DNA of 8,711 bases from an uncultured cyanobacterium. GTDB taxonomy: Bacteria > Cyanobacteriota > Cyanobacteriia > Cyanobacteriales > Geitlerinemataceae. The DNA is taken from assembly GCA_937121005.1 (NCBI GenBank), contig CAKZKB010000324.1:1-8711 (forward strand). The letters run 5' to 3'. Below, one piece after another: positions 1-7,206 of this stretch (its first letter is position 1; every line of letters begins with the position of its first letter). The notes under the pieces were generated by a model. It did not search any database, was not told the DNA's origin, and saw nothing but the letters and a program-made list of their open reading frames with translations. The position numbers and the translations under genes were made by a program.

Positions 1-20
1 TTAGGGGATTGGGGGGAAGT

Positions 21-51
21 CAGTGACCAGTGTTCAGTGACCAGTGACCAG
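21..51. repeat. TGACCAG-type heptad tandem repeat
   Basis: Seen directly: CAGTGAC, CAGTGTT, CAGTGAC, CAGTGAC and a final CAG follow each other in a strict 7-base period, so CAGTGACCAGTG occurs at 21-32 and again at 35-46. Short heptamer arrays of this type (STRR) are known from intergenic DNA of cyanobacteria. It lies in a gene-free stretch beside other repeat arrays, and I see no coding role. Confidence 0.75.
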
Positions 52-60
52 TTTTAAGAT

Positions 61-90
61 GGGGGTTTGGGGGTTTGGGGAATTAGGGGG
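61..90 (+). repeat. G-rich tract with four-run G-quadruplex pattern
   Basis: Four G runs of 5, 5, 4 and 5 bases are separated by TTT, TTT and AATTA. This meets the usual pattern for an intramolecular G-quadruplex on the plus strand. It is downstream of the minus-strand WD40 gene and next to a C-rich heptad array. That a quadruplex forms is inference; the run pattern is directly visible. Confidence 0.6.
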
Positions 91-101
91 AATACAACTT
101 C

Positions 102-199
102 GCACCTCGTACCTCATACCTCATACCTCATACCTCATACCTCACCCCTCGCCCCTCACCCTAATACCTAAAACCTAATACCTAAAACCTAAAACCTCA
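102..199. repeat. Fourteen-unit heptad array abutting a stop codon
   Basis: Fourteen consecutive 7-base units fill 102-199 without a break. The first units are GTACCTC/ATACCTC, then ACCCCTC/GCCCCTC, then ACCCTAA, TACCTAA and AACCTAA, ending in AACCTCA. On the minus strand the core reads TTAGGTT, TTAGGTA or TGAGGTA. The last unit ends at 199 and the stop codon of the minus-strand WD40 gene occupies 200-202, so the array begins with the first base after the stop. The grading from CCTCATA to CCTAATA suggests stepwise spread of variants. Confidence 0.85.
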
Positions 200-1714
200 T
201 CATTTTCGATCCCAACCCGGTTGGGGGTGGGAAAACAAATTCAGATCCAACCAATGGCCGTTGGGGTTTGGGGCCACTGTCACCAACGGATCGGGGTGGC
301 CGGTGAGGGTTTCGCGCAACTCTCCGGTCTGGGTGTCCCAGAGTTTGACCGTGCGTTCGGTACTGCTGCTGGCGAGTACCCGGCCGTCATCGCTAACCGT
401 CATGGCCGCGATCGCCCCCGCATGGCCGAACAGCGTCCGTTGCTTCTCCCCGGTTTCGAGATCCCACAATTCCACGAGGCCATTTTGCGATCCACTGGCC
501 AGGGTTTTGCTATCGGGACTGACCGCCAGGGCCACCACCGGATCGGTGCGGTTAGTAAAGCTGCGAATGGCTTCTCCGGTCTCGACGCGCCAAAATTTGA
601 GACTGTTATCGATGCTGGCACTGGCGAGAATTTTACCATCGGGGCTGATAGCCAGGGGGCGCACCGTGCTCGCGTGCGCTGTCAGGGTTTGGCGCAGGCG
701 ACCTTGGGGAAGCTGCCAAATTTTAATCGTGCCATCGTAGCCGCCACTGACCAGGGTAGCGCGATCGCGGCCGATGGCGATCGCACTAACACCACTGGTA
801 TGACCGCTTAAAGAGACAATGGGTTCGCCGCTTTCAGACAACCACAGATTCAACTTTTGGTCGCTCTGGCTGCCCGTGAGAGATTGCGGGCTCGTCCCCT
901 GCATGGCAGGATAGAGAAACCAAGACTGGCCGCCGAGGGCTTGTCGCAACTGCGATCCTTCCAGATGCCAGAGAGTGATGCTGCCATCGTAACTGCTCGT
1001 AGCCAGAGTGCGACCGTCAGAAGCGATCGCCAGAGGATAGAGATAGTTGGAACTCCCGGTCAGCGGACGCAACCACTTTCGCGACTTGCGCGGGGCGCGA
1101 TCGGGCGATCGCAGGGATTCTAAATAGCTTTTGAGACCGCTACCATAGAGCAAGTCTTCCATTTTCAAAGTCGCGCGATCGCCTTGCAATTCTACCGCCG
1201 CCGTCGGGATAAACCCGCCTTGGACGAGGTGACACTCGCCTAACGTTTCGATGGCTTCGTCAGTCAGAGAAACGCAGACGATCGCGGCATTGTGGCGCAG
1301 GTCTTCAGCTGTCACCGACCAGCGAACCGTTTGCGGATCGCCATTTGCCCCTTTGACGCGAATGCCGATTTGCGATCGCTCTTTGAGGGTATAATCCATA
1401 GGCGGGCCGCCCTCAATGGCTCTCAAGGGATCGATGGGGACGACTAAATCTCGGAGATAAGGCGCGATCGCCAAGCGGGCCAGTTGGTCGTGCAAGTATT
1501 CTGCCAACAACTGACGCACCGGGAGAGAGGGATCGGACTGGAGTACCAACTGACGGCATCGGGCTCGCAGTTCCTTGAGGCGATCGGCCGTCACCGTTAC
1601 GCCTTCACTGTAGCACCCAGGGCGATCGCAACGGACGATAGCGGCTCGGTTACTGTCGGCCAGACGAGCAATAAAGTCGGCCTGTTGGGATTTGAGGGGA
1701 ATCGTCCAATCCAT
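200..1714 (-). CDS. WD40 repeat protein with unrecognised N-terminal region
   Basis: A 504-residue protein. Residues 218-504 are WD40 repeats: unit 1 about 218-256 (SYDGSITLWH), a degenerate unit 2 at 257-300, unit 3 at 303-342 (GGYDGTIKIWQ), unit 4 at 345-386, unit 5 at 387-427 (ELWDLETGE), unit 6 at 430-470 (VKLWDTQTGE), and an incomplete unit at 472-504. This fits a seven-bladed propeller whose last blade lacks the usual WD ending. Such propellers are protein-interaction platforms. Residues 1-205 are soluble-looking with two cysteines near the start (C29, C34) and match no family I can name. There is no signal peptide or membrane segment, so it is probably cytoplasmic. The ATG is well supported because an in-frame TAG lies only three codons upstream (1724-1726). 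It diverges from the transporter gene, and its stop codon abuts a heptad array. Role unknown. Confidence 0.88.
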   Translation of the reverse strand: MDWTIPLKSQQADFIARLADSNRAAIVRCDRPGCYSEGVTVTADRLKELRARCRQLVLQSDPSLPVRQLLAEYLHDQLARLAIAPYLRDLVVPIDPLRAIEGGPPMDYTLKERSQIGIRVKGANGDPQTVRWSVTAEDLRHNAAIVCVSLTDEAIETLGECHLVQGGFIPTAAVELQGDRATLKMEDLLYGSGLKSYLESLRSPDRAPRKSRKWLRPLTGSSNYLYPLAIASDGRTLATSSYDGSITLWHLEGSQLRQALGGQSWFLYPAMQGTSPQSLTGSQSDQKLNLWLSESGEPIVSLSGHTSGVSAIAIGRDRATLVSGGYDGTIKIWQLPQGRLRQTLTAHASTVRPLAISPDGKILASASIDNSLKFWRVETGEAIRSFTNRTDPVVALAVSPDSKTLASGSQNGLVELWDLETGEKQRTLFGHAGAIAAMTVSDDGRVLASSSTERTVKLWDTQTGELRETLTGHPDPLVTVAPNPNGHWLDLNLFSHPQPGWDRK

Positions 1715-1770
1715 GCTGCCCTGCTAAACGCTCCTGCGGTTGACTCTGGCCAATTTTGCCAGAAATTCGG

Positions 1771-1815
1771 GATTAGGTGTTAGGGATTAGGTTTTAGGGA
1801 TTAGGTGGTTTTAGG
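1771..1815. repeat. TTAGG heptad array upstream of the WD40 gene
   Basis: Five units in strict 7-base period (GATTAGG, TGTTAGG, GATTAGG, TTTTAGG, GATTAGG) cover 1771-1805. A three-base TGG interruption and one more TTTTAGG follow at 1809-1815. On the plus strand these are G-rich, whereas the related array at 102-199 is C-rich, so the two face each other as inverted arrays on either side of the WD40 gene. Confidence 0.8.
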
Positions 1816-1851
1816 GAGGGGACAAAGATTGAACTGAACGCTAACACCGAT

Positions 1852-1889
1852 CCCCCCGTCCCCCTAATCCCCCAACTCCCCAACTCCCC
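1852..1889 (-). repeat. C-rich tract, G-quadruplex pattern on minus strand
   Basis: C runs of 6, 5, 5, 4 and 4 bases occur on the plus strand, separated by GT, TAAT, AACT and AACT. The minus strand therefore has at least four G runs of four or more with short loops. The 14-base word AATCCCCCAACTCC at 1866-1879 recurs exactly at 4333-4346 in the other long spacer. It sits upstream of the WD40 gene, on that gene's coding strand. Function not shown. Confidence 0.55.
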
Positions 1890-2286
1890 ATCTCCGTTGT
1901 ATGCTAGGGTAGCGATCGCGCCACCGTCCGGACAGAACGGGGACGATCGCGTAAGGGGCATCGGCGCTCGAAGTTTTATTGCTAATTGTAACGGTGCAGC
2001 TATCTTTCTCCAACCAGCCTGACGACATTGAGACTCGCTTTCGCACCCGGTCGGCCACACCGTACCGCGTTGCTGCGGGCGAAGGATCCTCCGGCTCGAG
2101 GCCGCCCGAGAAGTCAAAATTTTCTCAATTCATGTAAAGCGAAGAGGGCATTTGGCGCGATCGTATCGTAAATTGGTGATGGACTTGCGTCTGTTTCACC
2201 CGTCCTTGCCCGATAATCGTCCGTTTCGTGCAGTCCGACCGGATTACACTCAAATGCTGCCTCTATTGCCTCCATTAGGTCTAAAG

Positions 2287-4113
2287 ATGAGCGATAACCG
2301 ATCCTTTCCTTTTCGTCCTGTCAAAACCAGCGCTTTCCATTGCTTGCGTCCTTCCTTGCTATCTTTGTTGGTTCTCGCAGCTTGGATGCCAGGAACTGCG
2401 GTGGCCGCGCGATCGCCCAAACTTGGCGATCTCGAACTCGATAAATCGCAGTTAAAACTGGAAACTCCCGCCACCCTGGGGCAAACCCCGCCGCCATTTG
2501 ACCCCATTCCCGACTCTCCACGCCCGGAACCGGATCTGCGGCCCTTGCCCCCACCGGACGAACTCCTCGAACCGAGCGGCCCCGACGAGATTCCCGACGC
2601 AGATTCCCTCGAAACCGTTCCGGGCACCATTGACGTTAGGGGTTACAACGTTGTTGGCAGCACGGTATTCTCTCAAGCCGACTTTGACGAGCTACTGGCC
2701 CCCTATACCGGAGAAGTGTCGTTTGCCCAACTGCTGCAAGCGCGATCGGCCGTCACCCAATACTATACCGACCAAGGCTATATCACCTCGGGAGCCTTGA
2801 TCCCGCCCCAAACCCTAGAAGCGGGAGTCGTCGAAATTCAAGGGGTTGAAGGCGGACTTGAAGAAATCATCGTCACGGGCAACGATCGCCTCAATACTAG
2901 CTACGTGACCAGTCGTTTGGAGCGGGCCACCGAGGCTCCCCTCAACGTCGATAACTTGCTCGAAGCCTTACAGTTGTTGCAACTCGATCCCCTGATCGAA
3001 AACCTGTCAGCCGAACTCTCGGCCGGATCGCGGCCGGGACTGAACCTGCTCGAGCTCACCGTCACCGAAGCCGATACCTTCCACGTCGATCTCGAGGTCA
3101 ACAACGGTCGATCGCCCAGCGTCGGCTCTTTTCGCCGTCTCGCCCGCGTTACCGAAGAAAACCTGCTCGGCCTCGGCGACACCATTTCCCTGTCTTATAC
3201 CAACACCGACGGTAGCAACGAAGGGGATTTTCGCTACAGCGTTCCCATTAACCCCAACAACGGCACCATTAGCCTCGGGGTCGGCATTACCTCCAGCGAA
3301 ATTATTGAAGAACCCTTCGACGAACTCGATATCGAAGCCGACTCGCGCGACATCGAGCTCGCCTACCGCCAACCCATCGTCCGCACGCCGACGCGAGAAG
3401 TGGCGTTAGGGATCTCAGCAGCCCGCCGCGAGAGCGATACTTCGTTGTTAGGGGTCGATTTCCCTCTGTCCATTGGAGCCAACGACGACGGGGAAACCCG
3501 CGTGTCCTCTCTGCGCTTTTTCCAAGAGTTCACCCAACGGGGATCGGAACAAGTCTTCGCCGCCCGATCGCAGTTTAACTTGGGTGTAGGCGCATTCGAT
3601 GCTACCGTCAACAGCACCGAACCCGACAGCCGCTTTCTCTCTTGGCGGGGTCAGTTCCAATACTTGCGCCTGCTGGCCCCCGAGACCATCTTTTTGGTGC
3701 GATCGGACTTGCAACTGTCTACCACTTCTCTGGTTCCCCTCGAACAGTTTGGAGTCGGCGGGATCGACAGCGTCCGGGGCTACCGTCAGGATACCTTGCT
3801 CACCGATAGCGGCATTTTCGCCTCGGCCGAGTTGCGCTATCCCCTGTGGCGTACCCGCGATCGCGAGGGGGTGTTGCAAGTGGTTCCCTTCCTCGATTTC
3901 GGTACGGCCTGGAATGTGGGCGACGAAGACGATCGCGCCGAACCCGAAGAAGATGCTCTACTCTCGTTTGGAATCGGGTTACTCTTTGAATTAGGTGACG
4001 ATCTCTCCGCCCGCATCGACTGGGGCATTCCCCTGGTAGATGTCGAAGAACGGGATGACGAAAGCCTGCAAGAAGAGGGAATTTACTTCCGGGTGCGCTG
4101 GCGACCCTTCTAG
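2287..4113 (+). CDS. ShlB/FhaC-type two-partner-secretion outer-membrane transporter (TpsB)
   Basis: A 608-residue outer-membrane transporter of the Omp85/TpsB superfamily, which exports large TpsA proteins from periplasm to surface. From this ATG there is a signal peptide with a hydrophobic core at about 25-38 and a signal-peptidase-like AVA-A end at 38-41. A proline- and acid-rich linker follows at about 69-112. The first POTRA domain is at about 113-193 (IDVRGYNVVGSTVFS onward) and the second at about 194-263. A C-terminal beta-barrel covers about 264-608. The barrel shows the lid-loop motif VRGY at 496-499, the FLDFG motif at 535-539 and a terminal phenylalanine (RVRWRPF). Length fits the family. 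I chose 2287 because it gives a normal signal peptide; in-frame upstream starts at 2254, 2179 and TTG 2152 would add 11 to 45 residues. A strongly acidic stretch (DEDDRAEPEED) at about 546-556 is probably a surface loop. No TpsA partner is in the window. The next plus-strand gene encodes an exported CHAT protein. Confidence 0.9.
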   Translation: MSDNRSFPFRPVKTSAFHCLRPSLLSLLVLAAWMPGTAVAARSPKLGDLELDKSQLKLETPATLGQTPPPFDPIPDSPRPEPDLRPLPPPDELLEPSGPDEIPDADSLETVPGTIDVRGYNVVGSTVFSQADFDELLAPYTGEVSFAQLLQARSAVTQYYTDQGYITSGALIPPQTLEAGVVEIQGVEGGLEEIIVTGNDRLNTSYVTSRLERATEAPLNVDNLLEALQLLQLDPLIENLSAELSAGSRPGLNLLELTVTEADTFHVDLEVNNGRSPSVGSFRRLARVTEENLLGLGDTISLSYTNTDGSNEGDFRYSVPINPNNGTISLGVGITSSEIIEEPFDELDIEADSRDIELAYRQPIVRTPTREVALGISAARRESDTSLLGVDFPLSIGANDDGETRVSSLRFFQEFTQRGSEQVFAARSQFNLGVGAFDATVNSTEPDSRFLSWRGQFQYLRLLAPETIFLVRSDLQLSTTSLVPLEQFGVGGIDSVRGYRQDTLLTDSGIFASAELRYPLWRTRDREGVLQVVPFLDFGTAWNVGDEDDRAEPEEDALLSFGIGLLFELGDDLSARIDWGIPLVDVEERDDESLQEEGIYFRVRWRPF

Positions 4114-4116
4114 GAA

Positions 4117-4189
4117 TTAGGGGCTTAGGGTTTTAGGGGTTTAGGGGGAAGAAGAATTTAGGGGCTTAGGGTTTTAGGGGTTTAGGGGG
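4117..4189 (+). repeat. 32-bp G-rich direct repeat after the transporter stop codon
   Basis: The same 32 bases occur at 4117-4148 and 4158-4189, 41 bases apart. Each copy has G runs of 4, 3, 4 and 5 spaced by CTTA, TTTTA and TTTA, so each alone has a G-quadruplex pattern and a telomere-like TTAGGG look. The TTAGG theme starts in the stop codon itself (TAG at 4111-4113, then GAATTAGGGG). A nine-base AAGAAGAAT separates the copies. Confidence 0.85.
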
Positions 4190-4293
4190 TGTTCGATCGC
4201 CGATTGTTTCCCCTAAATCGCTCATCACACTAAGAGCGTATCCCATCCTCATACAACGGGTCACTGAAGACAGAACACCGATCGCCGATCGAT

Positions 4294-4346
4294 CCCCCCC
4301 AAGCCCCCATCCCCCCAATCCCCCAATTCTCCAATCCCCCAACTCC
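4294..4346 (-). repeat. C-rich tract, G-quadruplex pattern on minus strand
   Basis: C runs of 7, 5, 6 and 5 bases at 4294-4324 are separated by AAG, AT and AAT. A further CCCCC lies at 4336-4340, and the shared word AATCCCCCAACTCC is at 4333-4346. It has the opposite strand bias to the G-rich repeat at 4117-4189, so a transcript crossing the spacer could pair G-rich with C-rich segments. That pairing is inference. Confidence 0.55.
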
Positions 4347-4532
4347 GCTACCTCTCGTAAAGTTCTGCAAATAGAAGGGGCGATCGCTCGGCGATCGTCT
4401 CTTGTTTGGCCTACAATCGAAGCATCGACGCATACAAGCATCTAGATTGTCAGTCCCCGGCTGCATGGGGCCGGTATAGTTCCGGATCTAAACCTCTAAA
4501 AATTGCCCGACGGCGCGTTTGGTATTGTCTTT

Positions 4533-7109
4533 ATGAAAATCCTCGATCGTCTACACCTGTTCTGGGGCGCGGCTTTGCTAGCGGCGATCGCCCCCCCTGC
4601 TTTAGCCGCAACTCCGGCCCCGCAACTACTACAACTCGGGTTGCGCGATGCGGAAGTGGCCGCAGACGTAGAACCGCCATCGCAGTCCTCGCAAATGGCA
4701 CAAATGCTGCGAGAGGCGCAAGCATTGTACGCTCGCGGTCGCTACGTGGAAGCGGCGGCCACCTGGCAGCAGGCGGCCGACTCGTTTGCAGCCCAAAGCA
4801 GTCCCACGAACCAGGCCATGGTACTGAGCAACCTATCCCTGGTTTATCAGGAATTGGGCGAATGGGAACGGGCGCGATCGGCGAGCGATCGCGCATTAGA
4901 AGTGCTCCCCGTCTCCGAGTCCCCAGACAGCCAGCGCGTCTTGGGTCAAACCTTGAACACGCGGGGCAAACTGTTGTTACGCACGGGGGATCCCGAACAG
5001 GCCCTCGAGGTTTGGGAACGATCGGCCAGCGCCTACGAAGCGTCCGGGTACGATCCGGGATTCTATCAAGCCCGCATCAACCAATCTCAAGCCCTGCAAG
5101 CCCTGGGAATGTACCGTCGCGCCCTGCACGTTCTCGAAGAGGTTAAAGCCAGCCTGGAAGCGGAACCGGACTCGGTGGTGAAAGCCTCAGCCCTAGCCGG
5201 GGCCGGGAACGCCCTGCGCCTGATCGGAGATATGACGGCGGCCACTGAAGCCTTGCAAAGCAGCCTAGAAGTGGCGCAAAGACTAAACTCCCCCGACTTG
5301 GAAAGTACGGCGTGGTTCGGACTGGGCAATACCTATCGAGCTAACTCCGAAGTCGATCGCGCCATCGAAGCCTACAATAACGCTGTGGCAACTGCTACCA
5401 CGCATTTGATGCGGGTACAGGCCCGGTTAAATGCCTTTAGCCTGCTGGCGGGAAGCGATCGCGCTACCGAAGCACTAGCGATGGTACCGGATATCGAAAC
5501 CGATCTGGCGGGTTTAACTCCCAGCCGCCCCTCGGTGTACGCGCGGGTGAATTTTGGCAATACCCTAGCGAAAATGAATGCCAAAGGGCAAACGGCGGCT
5601 GAGTCTTTGGCCAAAGCGGTGCAAGAAGCCAAGGCCATCGGCGATCGTCGGGCGACCTCTTATGCGTTGGGCAATTTAGGGCATCTCTACGAACTCAACC
5701 AACGCTGGATCGACGCGCAAGAACTCACTCAAGATGCGCTGTTGATTTCCCAGGCCATAAATGCGGCCGATATTAGCTATCAATGGCAGTGGCAGTTAGG
5801 ACGGGTTCTCAAATCCAAAGGCGACTACGAACCCGCGATCGCGGCCTATAGCGAGTCGGTGAAGTCTTTACAATCGTTGCGCCAAGACTTGGTAGCCGTC
5901 AACCCGGACGTGCAGTTTTCGTTCCGCGAAAGTGTCGAACCCGTCTATCGGGAAATGGTGGGTTTGTTGGTGCGACCGCCAGTGGGCAAACCCTCGCAAG
6001 CGAATTTAAGCAAAGCCCGAGAAGCCATCGAAGCCTTGCAGTTGGCAGAACTCGATAACTTCTTCCGCGACACTTGTTTGGATGCGAACCCGCTCCAAAT
6101 TGACGAGATCGATCGCAGTGCGGCGGTATTTTATCCGATTATTCTCGAAGATGCCCTAGAAGTGGTCATTTCTTACCCCGACGGCACGATGGGCTATCAT
6201 GCGGCCGAGGTCGATCGCGCTACGGTCGAAGAAACTGTTACGCAATTGCGCCAAACCTTGGTGACGCGCACCACTCGCAGTTATTTGCCCCTTTCCCAAC
6301 AATTGTACGATTGGATTTTGCGTCCGGCTGAAGCCGATATCGCCAGTCGCAATACCGAAACGTTGGTTTTTGTCCTCGACGGCCCCATGCGAAATATTCC
6401 CATGGCAGCGCTTAACGATGGCGAAAAATACCTCTTAGAAAAATACGCGATCGCCCTCACTCCGGGACTGCAACTGTTGCCCTCCAACCCCTTAGAACGG
6501 GGGGAACTAACGGCGCTGACGGCGGGACTGACCAAGGCCCGACAAGGGTTTTCGGCGTTGCCTAACGTGGAGGTAGAACTGACCGAAATTAGCTCCAACG
6601 TCACTGGGGATAAAATTGTCGACGATCGTTTTACCCTGGAGACCCTACAAAAATATATCACCGGGTCGTCCTATCCCATCGTCCACATTGCCACTCACGG
6701 TCAGTTTAGTTCTAAGGCCGAAGATACGTTTATTTTGACGTGGGACGATCGGCTCAGCATTACTCAACTCGAAGGCTTACTCCGCAGCAGCGAAGAGGGG
6801 TACGGCGACAGCGCGATCGAACTGCTGGTGTTGAGTGCGTGCCAAACGGCGGCGGGTGACAAGCGTGCTGCTTTGGGGTTGGCGGGGGTAGCCGTGCGGG
6901 CCGGGGCACGCAGTACGATCGCCTCTTTGTGGTACATTGACGACGCGGCTACGGCTCCGTTGATGAGTCAGTTCTACCAAGAGCTCAAAGATCCCAGCGT
7001 TACTAAAGGCGAAGCCCTGCGCCGCGCTCAAGTCAAACTGTTGGAAACGGGTCGCTATCGCCATCCCATTTACTGGTCGCCTTACGTTCTCGTGGGGAAC
7101 TGGCAGTAA
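4533..7109 (+). CDS. Exported TPR-CHAT protein (caspase-like peptidase domain)
   Basis: 858 residues from ATG 4533. A signal peptide occupies 1-25 (MKILDRL, hydrophobic core, then PPALA-A), so the product is predicted to leave the cytoplasm. Residues about 54-450 are tandem TPR helices, with clear units near 57-88, 95-126, 139-172, 178-207, 217-250, 255-290, 373-408 and 415-448. Residues about 540-858 form a CHAT domain of the caspase/separase clan. The putative catalytic histidine is H722 in HIATHG and the nucleophile C770 in LSACQTA, so both appear intact. The segment LQLAELDNFFRDTC before the domain is typical of cyanobacterial CHAT proteins. CHAT proteases cleave proteins; the target here is unknown. 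It follows the TPS transporter on the same strand after a 419-base spacer. An in-frame TTG at 4503 would add ten residues, but they spoil the signal peptide. The stop is a tandem TAA-TAG. Confidence 0.9.
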   Translation: MKILDRLHLFWGAALLAAIAPPALAATPAPQLLQLGLRDAEVAADVEPPSQSSQMAQMLREAQALYARGRYVEAAATWQQAADSFAAQSSPTNQAMVLSNLSLVYQELGEWERARSASDRALEVLPVSESPDSQRVLGQTLNTRGKLLLRTGDPEQALEVWERSASAYEASGYDPGFYQARINQSQALQALGMYRRALHVLEEVKASLEAEPDSVVKASALAGAGNALRLIGDMTAATEALQSSLEVAQRLNSPDLESTAWFGLGNTYRANSEVDRAIEAYNNAVATATTHLMRVQARLNAFSLLAGSDRATEALAMVPDIETDLAGLTPSRPSVYARVNFGNTLAKMNAKGQTAAESLAKAVQEAKAIGDRRATSYALGNLGHLYELNQRWIDAQELTQDALLISQAINAADISYQWQWQLGRVLKSKGDYEPAIAAYSESVKSLQSLRQDLVAVNPDVQFSFRESVEPVYREMVGLLVRPPVGKPSQANLSKAREAIEALQLAELDNFFRDTCLDANPLQIDEIDRSAAVFYPIILEDALEVVISYPDGTMGYHAAEVDRATVEETVTQLRQTLVTRTTRSYLPLSQQLYDWILRPAEADIASRNTETLVFVLDGPMRNIPMAALNDGEKYLLEKYAIALTPGLQLLPSNPLERGELTALTAGLTKARQGFSALPNVEVELTEISSNVTGDKIVDDRFTLETLQKYITGSSYPIVHIATHGQFSSKAEDTFILTWDDRLSITQLEGLLRSSEEGYGDSAIELLVLSACQTAAGDKRAALGLAGVAVRAGARSTIASLWYIDDAATAPLMSQFYQELKDPSVTKGEALRRAQVKLLETGRYRHPIYWSPYVLVGNWQ

Positions 7110-7123
7110 TAGCAAAACAAGGA

Positions 7124-7154
7124 GTGAGTGGAGAAACTGCTTTCCTCCACTCAC
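7124..7154. terminator. Hairpin between convergent genes
   Basis: A perfect 10-bp stem pairs GTGAGTGGAG (7124-7133) with CTCCACTCAC (7145-7154). It can extend by three A-T pairs past one bulged C. It lies 15 bases after the CHAT stop and 53 bases beyond the end of the convergent Abi-like gene. On the minus strand the stem is followed by TCCTTGTTTTGCT, a modest T-rich tail. The plus strand has no T tract. It could serve both genes, best for the minus strand. Confidence 0.6.
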
Positions 7155-7206
7155 GCAAACCGGGAAACTAACCTTTACAACTGATTTTACCTTGCTATAG
7201 GTACGC

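Larger units (their letters stand above)
1715..2286. other. Divergent intergenic spacer
   Basis: This 570-base spacer lies between the divergent WD40 and transporter genes. It holds a heptad array (1771-1815) and a C-rich tract (1852-1889), annotated separately. It also has a nested hairpin at 2076-2108: CGGGCG pairs with CGCCCG, and inside it CCTC pairs with GAGG. A weak plus-strand promoter guess is TTGCTA at 1979-1984 and TATCTT at 2001-2006, spaced 16 bases, each matching four of six consensus bases. I see no convincing protein gene. The reading frame of the transporter stays open upstream to 2152 and could be used by a longer form. Confidence 0.5.
4114..4532. other. Repeat-rich spacer and leader of the CHAT gene
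   Basis: No protein gene is seen in these 419 bases. The first part is a G-rich direct repeat and the middle a C-rich tract, both annotated separately. The last part holds a -10-like TACAAT at 4412-4417 without a recognisable -35, and a TATAGT at 4475-4480. Three CCGG words (4457-4460, 4471-4474, 4482-4485) allow alternative small hairpins in the leader, such as CCGGC with GCCGG. No clear Shine-Dalgarno sequence precedes the ATG at 4533. The length of the spacer argues against tight co-transcription of the transporter and CHAT genes. Confidence 0.45.

Noticed and set aside
221..811. Long plus-strand open frame of 196 codons inside the WD40 gene
   Set aside because: It is antisense to clear WD40 repeats, and its repetitive protein simply mirrors them.
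2152..2286. Longer N-terminus for the transporter from TTG 2152 or ATG 2179
   Set aside because: It would bury the signal peptide more than 60 residues from the N-terminus; the ATG at 2287 gives a normal one.
4533..7109. CRISPR-associated TPR-CHAT protease (Csx29-like)
   Set aside because: It has a signal peptide, and no CRISPR array or cas gene is in the window.
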